Below, in pieces: positions 46,365 to 57,600 of a stretch of 64,000 bases of DNA. Where the stretch lies: the NCBI GenBank assembly GCA_012861695.1, contig JAAOOA010000124.1, positions 592,501-656,500 of the forward strand. Reading direction: 5' to 3'. Position 1 is the first letter of the stretch. Every line of letters begins with the position of its first letter. The notes beneath the pieces were generated by a model. That model saw nothing but the letters and a program-made list of their open reading frames with translations. It was not told where the DNA came from and did no database searches. The DNA comes from Trematomus loennbergii (taxonomy: Eukaryota > Chordata > Actinopteri > Perciformes > Nototheniidae). The position numbers were made by a program, and so were the translations under genes.

Positions 46365-46729
46365 CTGACTCAGCCTACACCCTGCAAAGATGGCTGATGA
46401 AACCTTTCCAAGGAAGGCTCACACCTGAGCAACTTGTGTACAATCACAAAACAAGCCGAGCACGAGTGGTGGTGGAGAACGCTTTTGGCAGACTGAAGGG
46501 CAGGTGGCGGTGCTTGATGAAAAGAAACGACTGCAAGATGGACAAGATCAAAATACAGGTGGCAGCATGTTGCATATTACATAACCTTTGTGAAAGTAAT
46601 GATGATGAGTACAGGGACGAATGGACTGCCTTACCGGCGACCCAGCTTGATGGGCCAGCGCCAGCCATTGCCGAGGCTGGGGGGCAAGACACACGCACAG
46701 CCCTTATGAGGCATCTGAACAGCGTGTAA
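46365..46729 (+). pseudogene. Harbinger transposase, C-terminal part (DDE_Tnp_4)
   Basis: After an in-frame TAG the frame is open: DSAYTLQRWLMKPF, LTPEQLVYNHKTSRARVVVE, NAFGRLKGRWRCLMKRND and VAACCILHNLCESNDD, to stop. The VVENAFGRLKGRW block holds the last catalytic Glu of Harbinger nucleases. Loss of the middle shows an internal deletion. Confidence 0.85.
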
Positions 46730-47093
46730 ATTGTACATTGTAAACAATAAATGTAAACATTGACAATAAAGCTGATAATTTGTACAGTGCTTTGTTTCTT
46801 CTTTCATTTTGCAGTCAAGACAGGCAACATTACAATAGTGTAATAGTAGCCAAAACTAACATACATGTTAGTTTTGGCCCATAGTGGACTCCATGTTGTG
46901 TTGTGTGAAATGGGGGGCAATTAAAAGTTTAGGTCAAATAATATTTAAAATGATATAAATTATCATATTTGTGTATGTGCCAGTGTTAGCTAGTTCAGCC
47001 TAGCATGGCTAGCTTGATCTACTGAGCAAATAAAAGTACATCTGAGACCATTATTGTGCAGATTAAAACCCCAGTGCATGTAGTTGCTTTTAC

Positions 47094-47493
47094 CTTCGTC
47101 GTGGTCGCCCTCTAAATCCGCCGTTGGAGCGGCCTCCGATGCCATACTGCCCGAATCAAGGCTCGATGCTGTACCGGAGAATGAAGGTCTGTGGCCGAGC
47201 AAAGCATCCAAGCGGTCGAACCATTTACTGGTCCTCCGGTCGTTACCACTTTTATTATTCCAGTCTTTAGTTTTTTTGTAGTCCTGCCGGAGTTTCTTTA
47301 TTTTCAGCCGGCATGCCATGGCGCTGTGCAAGATTCCCATCTCAAGCAACTTCTTCGAACAACGATCGAACATCTTCGAGTTGGGTACTGGCTTCAGCAG
47401 CATTCCCTGGGTCGCGTCCTCGGCGTAGATGTCCAGAAGCGCTGATACCTCCTCATCACTCCATCGCTCCGATAATTTCCTGATGTTTGCCAT
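47094..47493 (-). CDS. Harbinger Myb/SANT DNA-binding protein, first exon
   Basis: ATG at 47493 (minus) begins MANIRKLSERWSDEEVSALL. It continues with MFDRCSKKLLEMGI, CRLKIKKLRQDYKKTKDWNN and KWFDRLDALLGHRPS, then an acidic tail to donor GACGAAG|GTAAAAG. The trihelix-like SANT domain, with conserved Trp and RxKxKxLxxDYKxxKD, binds transposon ends and brings the transposase to the nucleus. It is open throughout, unlike the transposase. Later exons are not recognised. Confidence 0.8.
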
Positions 47494-47790
47494 AACTGCG
47501 TTAAAAAACAAACTCGGTCGGTGCGCTGGGTTTTTATAGCGAGGAAAAACAATGGCGGTTCTTCACAACATTTTCACAGTTGTACGGGGCGTGGTTTGCA
47601 ATTTGCCCAGCCAATCAGCACTGGGGCACTTTTTACCCACAGGAAAGTACGATCTCTCAGCGGGCTCTAAAAATGGGGGTAAAAGTTCCCAAGATTAAGT
47701 ACGATTTTTGGTGTGAACGCGACATAAGGGGTACTAACGGAACTAAACGCGAAAAGTACGGTGAAAAGTACTCCGGTGTGAACGCGGCTA

Positions 47791-49599
47791 ATGAATACGC
47801 TTATTCATGAGATGACTGACCCCTGACCCTATCAAAGTGCAATAGAGCCATGATCACTGGTCATCCCCTGTGTGGTCACATGACTGATCATTTACCTGAG
47901 TGATGAGACACACAATGTTATTTATATGTTATATATAACGTCATAGGCCCGTTCTCATTTCATCAAATGTCCCTCCTCGACTCCTCGACTCCTCGGTCCT
48001 CCGGTAGTGACCCGGAAATAAATTTTAGCGCGCCATGTTGAAGGACATCTCATTTCTCGAAATGCACATCGAGGACCGAGCATCGAGCGTCGAGGAGGCT
48101 CTCTGGAGGAGCTATAACCGAGGATACACTGATGGGTCCTCCACGGTCCTCCACGGCTCCTTCGTGGATGCATTTCCGGCAACAGAGATGTTTCAAAGAG
48201 TCGTGTCCAAGCGGCAAACTCTGGGGAAGAGCCGGGACGCCAATGCGGAAGTGCCACAAACTGCAGTTCATATATTGGCCGATAGGCGCTGACTGCAGAA
48301 AGGAGCAATTTCCAAAGACCCCCATGTTAAAATGCCCAATTTTACAGCCTAAAAAAACATGTTTCTACCCATGGATCCAATAAATATTATTATAGATATA
48401 GTTAGATTCCACCTTCATGATTATGAATCTGTGAGTGAATTGTTTTCTAACATGACCCTTTTATTTATATTAGGTCTTAAAGTTTTTGCATAAATTAGGG
48501 CGTGGTCACATTGAGTGACAGCTCTGTCAAGTGACTGCTGCTGTTAGCTTCTTGTCTCTCTGCTAGCTGCTCCGTCCGTGAAGCTACAGGGACTCTGCCT
48601 GCTCAGTTCATCCAGGGAACACAACTTGACCCCGGCCGTGTTTGTTTGTTCTTCATGCTTATATATCGGACTATTGTGACTCGCTCTGCGGTTAAAACAG
48701 ACGGTGCATGAATGCCGTTTTGCGGTAAGTGAAATTCGAGTACTTTATTTACGTGTTTATGATTTCAATCAGCTACGTAATGAATGTTAAGGCTTGGGTT
48801 AGCGTGTAAGCGAGTGGTAGCTACATCGGTGCTAACGATGCTAATCTTAGCCTCCAAGTTAACTTAAAACCATAGACTGTATATATAAAGGTTAAAACGA
48901 AATAGACAAGTGTTAAGCGTTAAGTGGGATAATACTGTAGAACAAAAGGCTTCTGTTTGAGGTTGATAAAATAAGGTCATCATTGTAACTTAGAGAGATA
49001 TTTTATTATGTAGGTAGGAACTTTATGCATCCTAAGGTTAATTTAAATTGGCTATGCTCAAGTATGTAGACAAGCTAACGTTGAAGTAGTGTATGTGAAA
49101 TCAACCTCACAATAAGATGTTGTATTACAATTATTAATGTCATATTTCAAGATGATTACTTAGATATTACAATATGGTTGGTTGAGCTGGAGTTCATTAT
49201 TGAGCTTACACGTTAACGTCACAGTCATCTGAAGAACGAACCCAAACCTTGTTGTTTTTATTAATTGCATTACCAAATTGGTATCAAATAAACAGTAAGC
49301 ATTGGTAACACAACTTCCAAAGTTACAGTAAAATAAAAAGGACCCTGACTCGGACAATACACAATCCAACATGTTCAACAGAAGAGAATAAGTTATATTG
49401 TTTGTACACATGGTTCTTTACATATATATCTGTTTGTTTAAAGTGTCCAGGTGATTCGACAGGCTGGACCAGAGAGTGAGAGACAGCACTGGACTCCTCA
49501 CAGCAGTGAACTTCAGCACAGGTACAAATACTCTTTTTTCATACTGTACAAAGAATCAAGAAAGATATTGGTTTAAATAAATGAAGTATTGACTTTAAT
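47791..49599. other. Intergenic region with an exon-like segment
   Basis: 48000-48290 has CCTCGACTCCTCGACTCCTC and CATCGAGGACCGAGCATCGA repeats, possibly a transposon. CCGTTTTGCG|GTAAGT (48725) and AG|GTGATTCGAC...CAGCACAG|GTACAA (49451-49520) look like untranslated exons, but no protein is recognised. Confidence 0.35.
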
Positions 49600-49898
49600 T
49601 AGACCCTCCGAAAAACGCGATTATGCGATCGCATAATTTACCGCATAATCAGCAAAATGGCGCAGATTTTTAAAAGGGCGCATATTTATTAAAGGTCGCA
49701 TAATCAACAAACAAACAAAGTTGAGGAAAAAAAAGTTAACGTGAAGTAGTGATGTCATCAGCTCGCGCAGGTAAACAACACCGTAGAGTGAATGTGTGGA
49801 ACTCACACGAGAGAGAAAACAACAAGATCAGCGCCATATAGATTATTATATACTATTATACTATTATTATTATATACTATTATACGGCTCTGACCAAG

Positions 49899-50174
49899 AT
49901 GAACAAATCGAATCCATCTCATTTGCCTACGAACATTTCTGCTAAAGACCGGGCAAAGCAGTACCCCGATGTCTTGCACGAAAGTGGGGGGAAACTATTC
50001 TGCACCCCGTGCAACTGTGTGTTGGAGCATAAGAGAAAATCGACGGTGACGATCCACTTTGATTCATTCAAACATTCTAAAATGCTTTCTGCTGCTGCGG
50101 ACAAGAAAGTCAAACAACTCACGTTCACCGAGGCATCAACCTCCAAAACCCTTTCGAGGGCTACAAGACACGAG
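49899..50174 (+). CDS. CGBP1-like zinc-finger exon of hAT-type element
   Basis: From ATG: MNKSNPSHLPTNISAKDRAK, then YPDVLHESGGKLFCTPCNCV and HKRKSTVTIHFDSFKH, up to donor GAG|GTGAGT. The pattern (kDR..q.P.vL...GGKLFC..Cn..l.H.RkSt...H..S..H) matches CGG-binding protein 1 and its hAT-transposase relatives. It would bind DNA. No transposase body follows. Confidence 0.75.
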
Positions 50175-50242
50175 GTGAGTAGCCTACAAGATTGAAGCTG
50201 GTCAGATAACGAACGAGTAAATGAAAACAGAATGAGGCGGAG

Positions 50243-50251
<9 letters not shown>

Positions 50252-50278
<27 letters not shown>
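50252..50278. repeat. (GT)n(GA)n microsatellite
   Basis: About 10 GT units then GAGAGAGAG. Confidence 0.9.
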
Positions 50279-50279
<1 letters not shown>

Positions 50280-50581
50280 TGATTAAATAGCCCATATATA
50301 AATACATAAATAACACTTTGTGATGTAGCTTGCTTCTAGTATGCTTGTTTATCATAGGAACTCTTTAAAAGGGCTCACTTTCATTCAGTAGTAGCCTAGT
50401 AACAGGGTGTGGGAGAAGAATCACCTTTTTTCCGCCTCCCGCATATTTCGCAACTTTTCGCATATTTAGCATATTTCCGCATATTTCGCAACTTCACCGC
50501 ATAAAATCACATAAAAACCCCGCATGTTTAATCGCATAATCAAGGATTTTAGCCCGCGTTTTTCTGGAGGGTCTATTTAAT

Positions 50582-51627
50582 ACACTGATATACATTCCAT
50601 TAAACAATACTAAATACTAGATCACCTACACATCAGTGAAGTTGAGGGTTTTTTCCATGCAAAGGGTTACATTTAGATGTTAACAAGCAATATGACTGTC
50701 AGCTTTCTAATTTAAGGTATTGAAGGCAAATATTTAACACATAGTGACAACTGCTATTTATCTCTCAATATTGTCTGTAAAAACGTGGTAAAAGTGATTC
50801 TTTCAGTGAGACAACAGAGCAAGCTTCTACAGTTGCACTAAGTTTTGATAACAGTTAATATTATTTTGATAATAAAATATATTTCAATGTTGATGAATTT
50901 CATACTGTTCATTCATAATCTGATTGTCTTTGTAGCTCACTGTTGAAATAAAAAAAACATTACAAACAAAAAATAATTATATCTACAGCCCCTAAACACA
51001 CAACACACCCTTTCATAAATAACACAATAATAATATGTTTTATGTTTCCTGTAATTTTTGTTAGGAAAGGACATGCCTGAAAGACACGACTCAGCATCTC
51101 CTCTTTCTCTGAGGGTCAAGAAGAACATCCAAGAGGAAAATTAAAAGCTGATGTTATGAGATTTTAAGACCAGTACAGGACATTCACTAAGAAACTACTT
51201 TTATTGTGAAAACACAGTCAGCTGATCGAATGCACCTATTTCCACATCTACACTCCATCAGCTGATTATTTCTATTTGCCTCACTTTATGAGCTTCACAA
51301 CATGTACCTTGTACCGCAGAGTTTGCAACGTCACAAATAAATGGGGCCAATCTTCAGTCGATGTGAATGTGTAATCTAACATTTTCAGTAAGAATAATGG
51401 ACAAAAGGAGTGCAAATACAAATTCAATTTATTGAAATGTGAACCAAAAGTTAATCAAACATGTTTTAAATAAAAAGCACATATGGACAGAAGGTGTAAA
51501 CCTATTAAATGTATAAGTAAACACATTTAGTCAAATAAAGTGACAGACAAGGCCTGTGCAGTGGTATCAGCTATGCCCAGCATGGGCTCCTCCATCAGGC
51601 CTGGTCCTCCTCGCAGAGGAAAGACCC
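50582..51627. other. Intergenic sequence
   Basis: A plus-strand stretch at 51066-51150 (MPERHDSASPLSLRVKKNIQ then stop) follows TTAG|GAAAGG, an acceptor-like site. It is too short to assign. Confidence 0.35.
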
Positions 51628-51735
51628 TCAGTCCTCTCCAAACCAACAGACAGGACGTCCATCACACGGAGGTTTCTCCCTGAAGTCTCTGCAGCTCTCT
51701 GGACACCACGCTGTCTCAATCCGTCCACATCCACA
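51628..51735 (-). CDS. Cys-rich terminal exon, unrecognised
   Basis: On the minus strand a strong acceptor (TTCCCCTCTCATATTCAG) opens a 35-codon frame CGCGRIETAWCPESCRDFRE, then KPPCDGRPVCWFGED and TGA. Six Cys and two Trp in 35 residues suggest a small metal-binding or disulphide module. I do not recognise the family, and no partner exon is proven. Confidence 0.35.
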   Translation of the reverse strand, partial: CGCGRIETAWCPESCRDFREKPPCDGRPVCWFGED

Positions 51736-52374
51736 CTGAATATGAGAGGGGAAAATGAAAATAATAAATGCTTTAGACAATAAGAAATATAAAGTTGACT
51801 GTTGAGTTGCTCAGTTTTTTTAGATTGTCAATACTATTACTGTATAACTAATATCTCAGGTTAAGAGGCACCTTCAAATAAAGATTGGTCTTTAAATACA
51901 TTTTGTCTTTTGAATTGTTTGTCTAAAGTCAAGGATCTAGAACTGGTACTTATAGTTTTAATGATACAGTCTGGTTATAATGCTGTTTGGAGGAGGCCTC
52001 ACAGGTAAGAGCACTAACTAGCTACCATCACATGTACCTTAGCTTGACTTAAATGTATTAAACGTATAATTAAGTGATAGCAAAATATAAATAACTAATG
52101 TCATGCAAACATATTAATATTTGCTTGATTCCAGTGTTGCATTTAGCACATTGCATACAAACGTTAAGGGATTTTAAGATTCTGAAGTATTATGCTAAAA
52201 ACTCAATAACTTAGATTATTATTTATAGTTTTGCTGAATAGTTTCATGTCCGCTTACCTTAGAAACGTAAAATGTGACGGCAGTGTGCAGATGGGGAGCA
52301 TGTTAGCTTAGCTTCTTAGCTTGAGCTAGCTCTGTTACTTCCAGCTCGGAGGCAGCAGGTCCCGCCTCGGCTCC
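51736..52374. other. Intergenic sequence
   Basis: AT-rich, nothing recognised. Confidence 0.4.
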
Positions 52375-52577
52375 GCCTCTTTGCCCTTATTTGGAACAGG
52401 CGGGAGTTAGACTCTGACGCATAGACTGTATATATAAATGGACGTAGGGTCCGTGACGTCACCCATAGGATTCTGCAGAGTTGCTGAGAAGCCCTTAGTA
52501 GGCGGAGTCGGCCACTAACGGCTCGACAGTGACGTCAGAGTCTAACTCACGCCTGCTCCAAATAAGGGCAAAGAGGC
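52375..52577. mobile_element. Short inverted-repeat element (MITE-like)
   Basis: The left arm from GCCTCTTTGCCCTTATTTGG to GACTCTGACG is mirrored by GACGTCAGAGTC...CCAAATAAGGGCAAAGAGGC. The centre contains ATAGACTGTATATATAAATG, a phrase that recurs at about 48870 and so is repetitive. Confidence 0.75.
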
Positions 52578-53176
52578 AGAAACCTGACAGTTGTTGCAGA
52601 TTATACAGCATTACTTGTTACTTACACACATGTGCGATGGTCCCAAAAAAGCCAAAATCTGCACTGTAAAAAAATATATACATTTAGGCACTCTGAATAA
52701 GGGTTGACTGTAATAATCATGCCTTTTAATTGGTGTATATGTCTCACCAGGTGAAGGCTGGGACAGTGGGAGGGGTGAGGTAGGAGCAGGGGACTGCTGA
52801 ATGCTGAGCTGAAGTCCCAGGATACAATCCCAAGTTGACTGCATGATCCACTTACCTGTTTGCATCAACTGCAGGAGGTCAAGCAGGGGTCATGTGATGT
52901 CCTTTAGGTTGGATCAACACCAGCCTCTGGAAAGATTTCATGACTGCAGAGGGCAGTGGACCTTTAGTCATTTCATACTGTGATGTAGGGTAATGGATTT
53001 GTATTAACAGGGAGGTTATATTTCAGCATTTGAGATACACCTTGAGGCCTGATTTGGTAAAAAGCCCACTTACCACGACAAGGTACAGGCCATAAATGGG
53101 ATAAGACATGACAAAGACATAAGGTGAAAAACAAATGAGAAAGAAAGGCATACACATATACAAACAGATACATAAA
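52578..53176. other. Intergenic sequence
   Basis: Nothing recognised. Confidence 0.4.
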
Positions 53177-53286
53177 GGGTGTAGAGGGGCACTGAAGTGT
53201 CCTGCCTCTAAACAGAGGGATGGGGGTGACGAGGAGTCAGAGGGTGTAGAGGGGCACTGAAGTGTCCTGCCTCTAAACAGAGGGAT
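53177..53286. repeat. 66-bp direct duplication
   Basis: GGGTGTAGAGGGGCACTGAA and the next 25 bp occur twice, 66 bp apart. Confidence 0.9.
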
Positions 53287-53299
53287 ACAATAAATACAT

Positions 53300-53671
53300 T
53301 AATGTTTTTTTGAATGGCTGGTGTTCAACACCACTGCCAAACTTAAATTGTGCTGTTTCACAGGGCGCCCAGAAAATAAACGCCGTCTTGAGCCAGCGCC
53401 TGACTTCCTGCGTGCAACAGCTGTAGGCTGGCAGCCAATCATCGGGCCTTGACGTCTGGAAGCCCGCCTTAAAATGGCGGCCCTTTTGCTGGTCAGGCTG
53501 CCAGATTTCCCAAAGGAATGGAAGGCTGACAGCAGGTTGGAGGGGTTGCTTCTCAGGACATTGTACTGCTTAGCCATTGCCAGTAGCCCAGCAGTGAAAT
53601 GTGGATCCTGGCAACGACTTTTCATTTCCTCCATCATGTTATCCACAGAGAGACGTCATCTGATGCGATAT
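53300..53671 (-). pseudogene. SWIM/MULE-like protein, C-terminal exon
   Basis: After acceptor TTTCCCTCTTAG the minus strand reads SVDNMMEEMKSRCQDPHF, LLAMAKQYNVLRSNPSNLLS and AFHSFGKSGS, with basic IGCQPTAVARRKSGAGSRRR to stop. This matches, from memory, the tail of multi-copy fish SWIM-domain proteins (an N.M......Y..L......L.SAFH.FG pattern, then VQPT.VARR). Confidence 0.6.
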
Positions 53672-53809
53672 CTAAGAGGGAAAAATATTTAAATTAAAGG
53701 TTTATTTTTTAAGTTGATATTATACATATAGTAACAATTTATTAATTCATCAATCTATTAAGCACCAAAATGATGTGTGAACATAAACCTGCACACTCAC
53801 AACTCACCT

Positions 53810-53873
53810 TCTTGTGGCCTATCACCAGTGACACTTCTGGAGGGCTGGACTTGTGCTGTCAATACACCTGTGA
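53810..53873 (-). pseudogene. SWIM/MULE-like gene, small internal exon
   Basis: Between an acceptor-like CTTCACAG and donor AAG|GTGAGT, the minus strand reads VLTAQVQPSRSVTGDRPQE. It is an inference by position. Confidence 0.35.
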
Positions 53874-53979
53874 AGAGTAGCATATGATAGTATTCAGTTA
53901 ATTTGTATTAACTATTTCAGTGCCTCTTTTCTGATGATATGGTCCAAGGGGAAAGAAAAGTCTAGGTAAATATATATAT

Positions 53980-54131
<152 letters not shown>

Positions 54132-54552
54132 TGTGTTGTTCAGTTGAAATGTTCATAACAAACCTTCATCTTGTTGCTCCTGATGCGTAGTGCTTGGTTC
54201 ATGAGCGCCTACAGATACCAAGAGATACATCAATTATGTGTGTCCCACATGGTATTAGTGATGGACATGGATAATATAGAACTACTTTGTTATTTTGATT
54301 TAAAGTTTCAATTATTTTATATAATTACACCATTATTAATGTAAGTTTTGTGTATTACTTACTTCTAAACAACTGACATGATTGCCTTTCAAGTCTGAGG
54401 GGTTGGAGGAAATCCAAAGAGATGGTTTCTATAAAACATTAAGGGATCAACATTAATTAAAAACTAAACAGTGTATATCCTTTATCTTGTAATCAAAACA
54501 TGAAATGTTGGCAGTCTCATTACACCAGTTATTGTTAAAATATTGACTTTAC

Positions 54553-54756
54553 CTGCCGATGTCAGTTTCATCAGCTCTGCTCTCATCTCTGGGTTCATTG
54601 GTAGAAAGGAGACAAACAGCTGTAATGTTTCATCACTGCTGCCTGGTGTTTGCAAGGCGCTCCTGTTTGTCCTGCAGGGCAAGAACACAGCTCCAAATCC
54701 ATGTCTACATCATAAGTTTGTGTAGATCCCTTCACCACAAACTTCTTGTCCTCAAT
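54553..54756 (-). pseudogene. SWIM zinc-finger exon, frameshifted
   Basis: The acceptor GATTTTGCAG precedes IEDKKFVVKGSTQTYDVDMD and then the SWIM finger CSCPAGQTGAPCKHQAAVMK (CxC...CxH). After HY the frame stops within eight codons, while another frame continues QLFVSFLPMNPEMRAELMKL. A one-base indel near 54625 therefore breaks the gene. SWIM fingers follow the nuclease core in MULE transposases and bind DNA or protein. Confidence 0.75.
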
Positions 54757-54878
54757 CTGCAAAATCACAAGTCAAACAAGGATAAATGTATTTGTTACAC
54801 AAGTGACATATGTGCGTATTGATTCTGTAGTGATAAACCTATAGCATGTTATGTTTTTTCAGCTGTTATATCCATTAC

Positions 54879-55197
54879 CTGCTGAATATGCAATGCTGCA
54901 ATGTTGCCATCTTGGGGGAGGAATTTTGCTCGCTGGAATGATTCCCAGCGTCCAAGGGCAACATCAACAATGCGTGCCTCATAATAGGTCTCCAGCCTCG
55001 AGGTCAGCAGATCAAACAGCTGAGGAAGGTTGAAGGCCTTTGTCCTCTGCAGTATTTTGTCCTTGAGGACACGCATTGCCGCTTCTGCAAAATTGTTGGT
55101 ATTGTTTCCTCTGGTGAGGAAACTGCCTCTATAACTGAGGGCCCAACACTCTCTTCTGGCGTACAGTCGGTCCAAGTACCTGAGGAACTTTTCATAC
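54879..55197 (-). pseudogene. MULE-like transposase C-terminal segment
   Basis: An open phase-compatible exon between CAATTGCAG and CAG|GTAATG reads YEKFLRYLDRLYARRECWAL, FLTRGNNTNNFAEAAMRVLK, LPQLFDLLTSRLETYYEARI and FLPQDGNIAALHIQQ. The TNNFAEAAMRVLKD block corresponds to the TNN..E...R.LK region just after the catalytic core in MULE-type transposases. The exon is intact but the next one is frameshifted. Upstream exons with the DDE core are not present before the transposon at 55278. Confidence 0.7.
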
Positions 55198-55277
55198 CTG
55201 CAATTGGTTAAAAAAAGAAAAAATTATCCAAACAGTAAAGCTTAATCACTTCATTACATTGGGTGTTGGATGTTATT

Positions 55278-55934
55278 CAGGGTTCTTACACCTTTTCCAA
55301 AGTCAAATTCAAGCACTTTTCAAGCATTTTCAAGGTGCATTTTCAAGCTTTTCAAGCATCTTACAGCTGTTGTAAATTACATATTTATATACACATACTT
55401 ATACTCAAATGATTATTTCCCTACCTCACATTAAATCAGATGTTCTTTATGCTATAAACAACCAAATGTGTGTTTCATAATAGCATTCTACATGAGGATG
55501 AACTCTCGCATCGTTATTGTTGCACACTTTGCAGGAGGCTACTCCTCGGCTTCGCTTGACCCTCGTCTTAGCCATGGCTTGTATTTGTCTTCTGCTAGCC
55601 AACGCTCGTTGAAACGGCAACCTCCTGGCATACTGTCATCTATCACTCTCATCAGAATGCCCAGGTCACACACGTAACAAAAACACTTGCCGGTCACGCG
55701 CATAACGCGGGAAGGCCGGGGCGGAGCTGTTTTATGTAAAAGCGAAGCAATTAAGCGCGCTCCGACTTCTTCATTTTCTTTTAATCTAAAAAGCGAAGTA
55801 AAGCATTTACAATTTCAAGCACTTTATCCCAAATTCAAGCACCATTCCCAAAATTCAAGCACTTTTCAAACCTTGAAAACACCTCGTACAATTTCAAGCA
55901 TTTTCAAGGATTTCCAGCACCCGTACGCACCCTG
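55278..55934. mobile_element. Repeat-rich DNA element with CAGGGT termini
   Basis: Ends CAGGGTTCTTACACC and (inverted) CAGGGTGCGTACGGGTG. GTTATT flanks both sides (55272-55277, 55935-55940). The subterminal region repeats TTCAAGCA...TTTTCAAG many times on both sides. No transposase. Confidence 0.75.
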
Positions 55935-55947
55935 GTTATTTGATAAG

Positions 55948-56450
55948 CAGTGGCGGCCGGCCCATAGGGGCGCTAGGGGCGCCGCCCCCCCTCTTCCGAC
56001 ATTAAAAATAAAAAAAATAAAAAAAATAAAAAAATATATTTAAAAAATATATTTTTTATTTTTATTTTTATTTTTAATAAACAAGGTAAATATTATATAA
56101 TTGGTATCAGTAAAATGTATAATCTACAATAAAATCTCGTTTAAAATTGTGTTACGATGTCTAAAGTTACTGATAAGTCACATGTTTCCTGCCTGGCCTT
56201 GCCCGTGTATCATTACTCCCTCTCGTCTGGGCGCTATGCACAGCGCCCAGACGAGAGGCAGCAAGTGCAGCAGAAGCCAACTGTTGCTATCTTTAAACTA
56301 TGCCGCCGAAACATAATTTCAGCCAAACAGCGTCGTCAAATCTGATAGTCACAGGGCTCCTACGTGAGCGCCCGGTGCAGTCTGTGAGTTGTTTGGACTC
56401 GCATCCAAGGAGACAAAACAGGAAGCTGTCATACACTCTGGAAGCTACCA
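55948..56450. mobile_element. hAT-like left terminus and unassigned flank
   Basis: CAGTGGCGGCCGGCCCATAG followed by GGGCGCTAGGGGCGCCGCCC is a common fish hAT-like 5' end. No 3' end is seen. A palindrome CTCTCGTCTGGGCGCT...AGCGCCCAGACGAGAG lies at 56220-56256. Confidence 0.5.
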
Positions 56451-57580
56451 TAGAGTGGCGAAGTCACGCCCACCTACTTCCGCCCCATGGGACCTTATTT
56501 AGGAAAAATTATGCATTGAAGTCAATGGAGAGAGAAAACGTATCTTTCGATCCCGTTTGAATTGTGCCATGAATTACACATATGATGTTTGTCAATCTTA
56601 AAAAATAATTTCCATGTCAAAAAAGTCACAGTTTGTCGTAAAACTGTTGAAATATAAGACTATGAAAAATACGCAACTAGAAAGACTACAAATCCCAGAG
56701 TTGCGTAAGTGATGTCACAATTGTTTTCCTCCACTAAGAGATAGCTAAGATCAGCGCCATATAGATATAATCTATCTATATGGCGCTGGCTAAGATAAGA
56801 TAACTTTAACAAGATGCCTGTGTGCTTAGTACCAGGTTGATATCATACCAGCAATGGGTCTTGCTCATTCTTTCGCTTCCCGTCTGATGAAAGGACTAGG
56901 AGTGTCTGGATCAAGCTAGCTAGTAGCTAGCACGTTAGTTAGCATTACAGCCTTGTCATTTTTATTAGCCTTAACATGAAGTAACATTAAGTAACCCAAC
57001 ATGTTAAACAGTAAGAGTAGTAGTCATATTTCGTGAACCCTTTGAATAGTACTGTCACCGGTGTGATCATTCTATAATACACAATTTAAGCCCGGGGGAG
57101 AAATGCTAACGCTAACGCTAGCGATCTTCTCTACTTCATGCTATCTGCACAAATGGTTGACATTAAATATTAAAACGACCAGGCAGTTCAGAGAGAATCA
57201 AAGGAAGGCAGGCAGGCAGCTTTGCATGACATTCTTCAGGACGTGTTTCATTGTGGTGATAGTGAGGGTAGTCAATCGTTTGTTGACAAGACAGTAGTGA
57301 CGGCCATCTTGGTGACGTGTGTTGCTCTGTGAGACCAGAGATGTAGTTCATTGAGCGTTTCACACAAACAAATGTGTTACTTCACAGTTTTACGACACAT
57401 TTTTTTTTTTTGACTTGCAAAATTATCTTTTAGATTGACAAACATCATATGTGTAATTCGTGGCACAATTCAAACGGGATCGAAAGATAATCTTTCTCTC
57501 TCCATTGACTTCAATACATAATTTTCCGAAATAAGGTCCCATGGAGGTCCACCGGAAGGGGAGGGACTTCGCCACCCTAT
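56450..57580. mobile_element. DNA transposon with about 210-bp terminal inverted repeats
   Basis: Left 56450-56665 and right 57365-57580 are imperfect reverse complements. Both contain GTGGCGAAGTC, CCATGGGACCTTATTT, TTGAAGTCAATGGAGAGAGA, ATCTTTCGATCCCGTTTGAA and ACACATATGATGTTTGTCAA. A TA duplication is possible. The interior has no transposase, so it is a non-autonomous copy. Confidence 0.88.
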
Positions 57581-57600
57581 GAGCAGCTAATGAAAACTCA

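Larger units (their letters stand above)
44489..47790. mobile_element. Internally deleted PIF/Harbinger transposon, hosting a hAT element
   Basis: Inverted ends TAGCCGCGTTCACACC and GGTGTGAACGCGGCTA, with subterminal GTACTTTTCC and AAAAGTACTCC repeats. The target duplication reads as AAT or TA depending on border choice. It encodes two convergent genes, as autonomous Harbinger elements do: a deleted transposase on plus and a Myb/SANT protein on minus. A 1145-bp hAT copy sits near its left end. It cannot transpose alone because the transposase catalytic core is missing. Confidence 0.88.
49600..50575. mobile_element. hAT-like element encoding a CGBP1-type finger
   Basis: Inverted ends TAGACCCTCCGAAAAACGCG and (inverted) TAGACCCTCCAGAAAAACGC. 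A 6-bp TTTAAT flanks each side (49594-49599, 50576-50581). Subterminal GCATAATCGCATAA-like repeats occur at both ends. An exon inside encodes a zinc-finger N-terminus, so this is a deletion derivative of an element with a CGBP1-like gene. Confidence 0.8.
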
